Source of the DNA: Marivita sp046592965
GTDB taxonomy: Bacteria > Pseudomonadota > Alphaproteobacteria > Rhodobacterales > Rhodobacteraceae
Assembly (NCBI RefSeq): GCF_046592965.1
Contig: NZ_JBISBV010000007.1
Coordinates: forward strand, 62,001-126,000
Direction: 5' to 3'
Length of the DNA: 64,000 nt
Positions within the stretch are counted from its first letter, which is position 1. Each line of letters opens with the position of its first letter. The notes beneath the pieces were generated by a model. That model made no database searches. It was given only the letters and a program-made list of their open reading frames with translations, and was not told where the DNA came from. Of this stretch, positions 60,974-64,000 are shown one piece after another. Made by a program: the position numbers and the translations under genes.

Positions 60974-61576
60974 TCAATCGTCGAAGCTGACGCCCGCGTG
61001 TTCCAGAAATGCGCCGTAGGTGTCAAAACGGATCAGCGGATCGCCCCCGCTCCACGCCTTGAGATGGTTAGACACCGCCGCGCGCGCATGACGCCAGCGG
61101 GGCGGCACGATTTCCAGCATCGGGCCAACGACGGATGGCGTGCTGTAATAGATAATCGGATCGGGCTGCCCCGCGATCGGGATCACCAGCTCGGGTACAT
61201 AGCCTTCCGCCTCGATCCGGCTGCGGGCTGCAGCGTGATCGGGCACCCAGTACCCAAGATGCTGCAAGCCTTCGCGCCCTTCGTCCAGAAATGTCTGGTA
61301 CGGCGACGGCGCGTCGTTGACCTGCTGGATCAGTTCCAACTGCACATCACCGATGAACCCGAAGGCGAGCCGCATATCAATCCGCACCTCTTGCCCCCGA
61401 TAAATCGATTGCGGTGCCGGACGCCCTGTGCCGTTCTCCAGAAACAGAAACGGGCCAACGCCCAATACGTCGATCCAATGGCGCACTGCTTCATCCAGAT
61501 CGCGCACCACAAAGCCAAGCTGCGTTGCAGGGCCAAGCACCGGCGTCAGCGTCTGGAGAGGTTCAGGCGCGCTCAT
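60974..61576 (-). CDS. VOC (glyoxalase/bleomycin-resistance) superfamily protein
   Basis: This 200-residue metal-dependent VOC protein shows LGFVVRDLDEAVRHWIDVLGVGPF at one metal half-site, then VQLELIQQVNDAPSPYQTFLDEG and GLQHLGYWVPD and MLEIVPP. The fold covers epimerases, dioxygenases and glyoxalases. A glutamate in LELI and H in LQHLGY are likely metal ligands. Its ATG overlaps the thiolase stop by ATGA, so both act in the same pathway; methylmalonyl-CoA epimerase-like or lactone-type activity is possible. Confidence 0.82.
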   Translation of the reverse strand: MSAPEPLQTLTPVLGPATQLGFVVRDLDEAVRHWIDVLGVGPFLFLENGTGRPAPQSIYRGQEVRIDMRLAFGFIGDVQLELIQQVNDAPSPYQTFLDEGREGLQHLGYWVPDHAAARSRIEAEGYVPELVIPIAGQPDPIIYYSTPSVVGPMLEIVPPRWRHARAAVSNHLKAWSGGDPLIRFDTYGAFLEHAGVSFDD

Positions 61577-62778
61577 GACAGGATCTCGAACAGCCCCGCC
61601 GCGCCCATGCCGCCACCGACGCACATGGTCACAACGCCGTATTTCGCGCCTCGCCGCTGGCCTTCGGTCAGGATATGCGCGGTGCAGCGCGCGCCGGTCA
61701 TGCCGAACGGGTGGCCGACTGCGATGGCACCTCCGTCGACGTTCATCTTGTCAGGATCGATGCCCAGCTGGTCGCGGCAATAGAGCGCTTGCGCGGCAAA
61801 CGCCTCGTTCAATTCCCACAGGTCGATATCGTCGACCGTCAGGCCATGTTGTTTCAGCAGCTTGGGTACGGCAAGCACCGGGCCGATGCCCATTTCCTCG
61901 GGCGCGCACCCGGCGACCGCCATACCGCGATAGAGGCCAAGTGGTTTCAGACCGCGCCGCACGGCCTCTTCCGCCTCCATCACCACCAGCGCCGCCGCAC
62001 CGTCGGACAGTTGCGACGCATTGCCCGCAGTGACGAATGCGCCCTCCTTGATGACCTCGCCACCGGCAAAGACGGGCTTCAATCCTTGCAGACCCTCCAG
62101 CGTGGTCTGCGCGCGAAAGCCCTCGTCGCGGGTCAGCGTGACATCCTCGACGCTTTTCTCTTTTGTCTCGCGGTCCACCACTATCTTGCGCGTGGGCAGC
62201 GGCGCCAGTTCGGCGTCAAAGCGGCCCGCCTCGTGGGCAGCGGCCGTGCGCAACTGGCTGGCCAGCGCGAATTCGTCCTGCGCCTCGCGGGTGACGCCGT
62301 ATTTCTTGGCGACGATCTCTGCGGTTTCGATCATGGTCATATACATATGCGGCCATTGCTCGATCACCGCCTGGCTTTGGTTGCGATAGGTGTTCTTGTG
62401 CTGGTTTTGCGTCAGGCTGATGGATTCCACACCGCCCGCAACAACCGTCTGCATCCCGTCGGACATGATCTGGCGCGCTGCAATCGCCACGGCCATCAGG
62501 CCCGACGAACACATCCGGTCCACCGACATGCCTGGCACCGACACCGGCATTCCGGCTGCGGCGGCGGTCAGCCGGCCGATGTTGTAGCCTTGCGTGCCTT
62601 GCTGCGCGGAACAGCCCATGATCACGTCTTCGACCGATGCCGGATCTATGTCGGCGCGCATCAGCGCCTGTGCGGCAGCATGGCCGGACAGCGCCGGTGC
62701 TTCAGTGTCGTTGAACGCGCCGCGAAAGGCTTTGGCAATCGGGGTGCGGGCGACAGATACAATGACGGCTTCGCGCAA
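61573..62778 (-). CDS. Acetyl-CoA C-acyltransferase (thiolase)
   Basis: The 401-residue thiolase has the nucleophile in VDRMCSSGLMAV, and ELNEAFAAQALYC, GGAIAVGHPFGMTGAR, MCVGGGMGAAGLFE at the rest of the active site. It is a general degradative thiolase of the FadA branch, unlike the FadA6-like gene at 42718. I place the start at TTG 62778 (REAVIVSVARTPIAKAFRG follows), because GGAG lies 7 bp before it. Motif site 8 is 80 bp upstream. It may complete the last thiolytic cleavages in ring breakdown. Confidence 0.88.
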   Translation of the reverse strand: MREAVIVSVARTPIAKAFRGAFNDTEAPALSGHAAAQALMRADIDPASVEDVIMGCSAQQGTQGYNIGRLTAAAAGMPVSVPGMSVDRMCSSGLMAVAIAARQIMSDGMQTVVAGGVESISLTQNQHKNTYRNQSQAVIEQWPHMYMTMIETAEIVAKKYGVTREAQDEFALASQLRTAAAHEAGRFDAELAPLPTRKIVVDRETKEKSVEDVTLTRDEGFRAQTTLEGLQGLKPVFAGGEVIKEGAFVTAGNASQLSDGAAALVVMEAEEAVRRGLKPLGLYRGMAVAGCAPEEMGIGPVLAVPKLLKQHGLTVDDIDLWELNEAFAAQALYCRDQLGIDPDKMNVDGGAIAVGHPFGMTGARCTAHILTEGQRRGAKYGVVTMCVGGGMGAAGLFEILS

Positions 62779-62858
62779 TGGGCTTCTCCGGAAATAAGGA
62801 GCGCGGGGCGACCCGCGCTGTGACTTTCCCAACTGTTGTGCGACGCGACCGGCGACGG

Positions 62859-62876
62859 CATCGTCTGAAAAGACTA
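62859..62876 (+). promoter_or_regulatory. Candidate cluster operator, site 8
   Basis: CATCGTCTGAAAAGACTA matches the shared motif at all 14 fixed positions and is 80 bp upstream of the thiolase start. Its 3' half is nearly identical to site 4 (AAAAGAC). Confidence 0.68.
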
Positions 62877-62898
62877 AGATCGCCGCTGTGCCATCGGA

Positions 62899-63657
62899 TC
62901 AGGAAATCAGGATGCCACTATCGACGAAAAGCTGCTGCCCGGTGGTGCGCCGGGCCTCGTCAGAAGCAAGGAACAACGCGGCATTGGCCACATCCTCGGG
63001 CTCACACAGGCCCAGAAGATAGGCTTTTTTCTGCGCCTCAAGATGGGGCTCGGACGCGAAAAACGCCAGCACCCGTTCCGTCGCCACTGCACCGGGAACA
63101 ATCACATTGACCCGCACATTCTGTGCCGCATATTCGACGGCCATGGACCGGGTGATCGAAATCACGCCACCCTTGGAGGCCGAATAGGCATCGCGGTTCG
63201 GCACGCCCATTGCGCCCATGATCGACGCGGTGTTGATGACAGATCCGCCACCGCTGCGGATCAGATGCGGAATGCCGTAGTGGCAGCACAGCCATGTGCC
63301 AAAGAGGTCAAGCTTGATCGTATCCCAAAACACGCTGGCCGGCGTTTCCGTCACCGGGCCATCACTGGCCGAAGATCCGCCCGCGTTGTTGTAAAGAACG
63401 TCCAGCCGCCCGAATTCGGCAACCGTCTGCTCCAGCGCGCGGGCCACGCTGTCTTCGTCGGTCACGTCGGTGCGCACAAAAAGCGCCTGCCCGCCTGTCG
63501 CGCGGATATCGCGGGCAATCGTCTCGCCCTGTTCGTGCCTGCGGCCTGCGATGGCAACCAGCGCCCCCTGGCCCGCGAATATGCGGCAGGCGACTTCTCC
63601 GATGCCGCCGGTGCCGCCGGTGATGAAGGCGACTTTGCCCTTTAACCTGTCTGACAC
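62899..63657 (-). CDS. Short-chain dehydrogenase/reductase
   Basis: The 252-residue SDR has FITGGTGGIGEVACRIFAGQG (cofactor loop), DVLYNNAGGSSASDG, NTASIMGAMGVPNRDAYSASKGGVISI and the C-terminal TTGQQLFVDSGILIS. The start is GTG 63657 with GGGGGAG 7 bp upstream; it lies just behind the preceding gene's TAG (4 bp gap). Function is an alcohol/ketone redox step of unknown substrate. It precedes a likely terminator gap and motif site 8. Confidence 0.83.
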   Translation of the reverse strand: MSDRLKGKVAFITGGTGGIGEVACRIFAGQGALVAIAGRRHEQGETIARDIRATGGQALFVRTDVTDEDSVARALEQTVAEFGRLDVLYNNAGGSSASDGPVTETPASVFWDTIKLDLFGTWLCCHYGIPHLIRSGGGSVINTASIMGAMGVPNRDAYSASKGGVISITRSMAVEYAAQNVRVNVIVPGAVATERVLAFFASEPHLEAQKKAYLLGLCEPEDVANAALFLASDEARRTTGQQLFVDSGILIS

Positions 63658-63661
63658 GTTG

Positions 63662-64000
63662 CTACTCCCCCGCATTGCGCGGCGTATAGCCGTCGCCTGA
63701 TATGATCGGCAGATGGGTCCAGTTGTCGTCGGGCATCCGCATCCAGGCCCCCGCCGCCAGCGCGCCGCCATCCACAACGATGGTCGTCCCGCTGACCCAG
63801 CCCGACAGCATATCCGACGCCAGAAACAGCGCCGCACCGGCGGAATCCGACCCTTCGCCAAAGCGCCCGATGGGGAACCAGCGTTTCATGTTTTCGCGGT
63901 TTTCCGGCGGCACGCGGGGCGTTGCGGTGATCTGCGCGGTGTTTGTGGTTTCCGGAGCCACGGCGTTGACCCGAATGCCATGCTGGCCCAGTTCAACGGC
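63662..64000 (-). CDS. Short-chain dehydrogenase, cut by the right edge
   Basis: The frame remains open to the window edge. Its visible 112 residues include AVELGQHGIRVNAVAPETTNTAQ (post-catalytic region), WFPIGRFGEGSDSAGAALFLASD, and WVSGTTIVVDGG. That is the C-terminal half of an SDR; cofactor and catalytic regions lie outside. It ends 4 bp before the next SDR, so they are in one operon, and the catabolic cluster evidently continues to the right. Confidence 0.85.
   Translation of the reverse strand, partial: AVELGQHGIRVNAVAPETTNTAQITATPRVPPENRENMKRWFPIGRFGEGSDSAGAALFLASDMLSGWVSGTTIVVDGGALAAGAWMRMPDDNWTHLPIISGDGYTPRNAGE

Noticed and set aside
61675..62823. A 382-codon plus-strand open frame
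   Set aside because: It is antisense to the thiolase at 61573 and shows only low-complexity His/Arg-rich sequence.
1..64000. tRNA, rRNA or CRISPR arrays
   Set aside because: No cloverleaf-like sequence with a TTC loop, no rRNA segment and no regularly spaced repeats were recognised by eye; a covariance-model scan was not possible.

Overview
The window looks like chromosomal DNA of a GC-rich alphaproteobacterium, most likely a Rhodobacteraceae (Roseobacter-type) member. I infer this from gene content: TRAP and Liv-type ABC transporters, many acyl-CoA dehydrogenases (ACADs), a CaiB-type CoA-transferase, methionine gamma-lyase next to an E1-like protein, tightly overlapping ATGA gene junctions and high GC. 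No rRNA, tRNA or CRISPR array was seen. Nearly all genes serve uptake and CoA-dependent breakdown of carbon compounds. All homology statements come from recognising family motifs by eye and from memory; no database search was run.

Layout. (1) 1-7741, minus strand: the start of a small cupin-like gene, then a beta-oxidation operon read fadE, fadI, fadJ, acetyl-CoA hydrolase/transferase. (2) 7987-9908, minus strand: an exported double PRC-barrel protein and a LysR regulator. (3) 9989-16446, plus strand, divergent from the LysR gene: CaiB-type CoA-transferase, ACAD, a three-part TRAP transporter and an FAH-family enzyme. (4) 16530-22170: methionine catabolism, with mdeA, mdeB and a class III aminotransferase on the minus strand and a divergent Lrp-type regulator (mdeR). 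(5) 22199-32121: accessory region holding an MFS exporter, an unfused IspD, a remnant of an ArdC-like antirestriction protein, a TetR regulator, a 1139-residue ExeM/NucH-type nuclease and a frameshifted ISKra4-like insertion sequence whose 24-bp inverted repeats can be read. (6) 32378-64000: a catabolic cluster of about 30 genes running off the right edge.

Region 6 is the most interesting part. Gene by gene it resembles the set that mycobacteria use to degrade the steroid C and D rings (the HIP pathway, KstR2 regulon): FadD3-, FadE30-, FadE31/32-, FadA6-, EchA20-, IpdC-, IpdF-, Rv3548c- and Rv3549c-like proteins plus a KstR2-like TetR regulator. It also carries a Liv-type ABC importer with its binding protein, thioesterase, MaoC hydratase, three NTF2/SnoaL-fold proteins, VOC protein, ene-reductase and aldo/keto reductase. 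IpdA and IpdB, needed for the last ring opening, are not in the window.

Reading the intergenic gaps of region 6 by eye revealed a shared 18-bp motif, CATCGTCYRNNNNGACTA (a 16-bp imperfect inverted repeat TNGTC-N6-GACNA). It occurs at six strong sites, one site with a strong 5' half and one weak site, mostly 50-110 bp upstream of start codons of genes in this cluster, including the divergent promoters. It is a candidate operator tying the cluster into one regulon, probably under the local TetR protein; motif and regulator assignment are inferences that can be tested.
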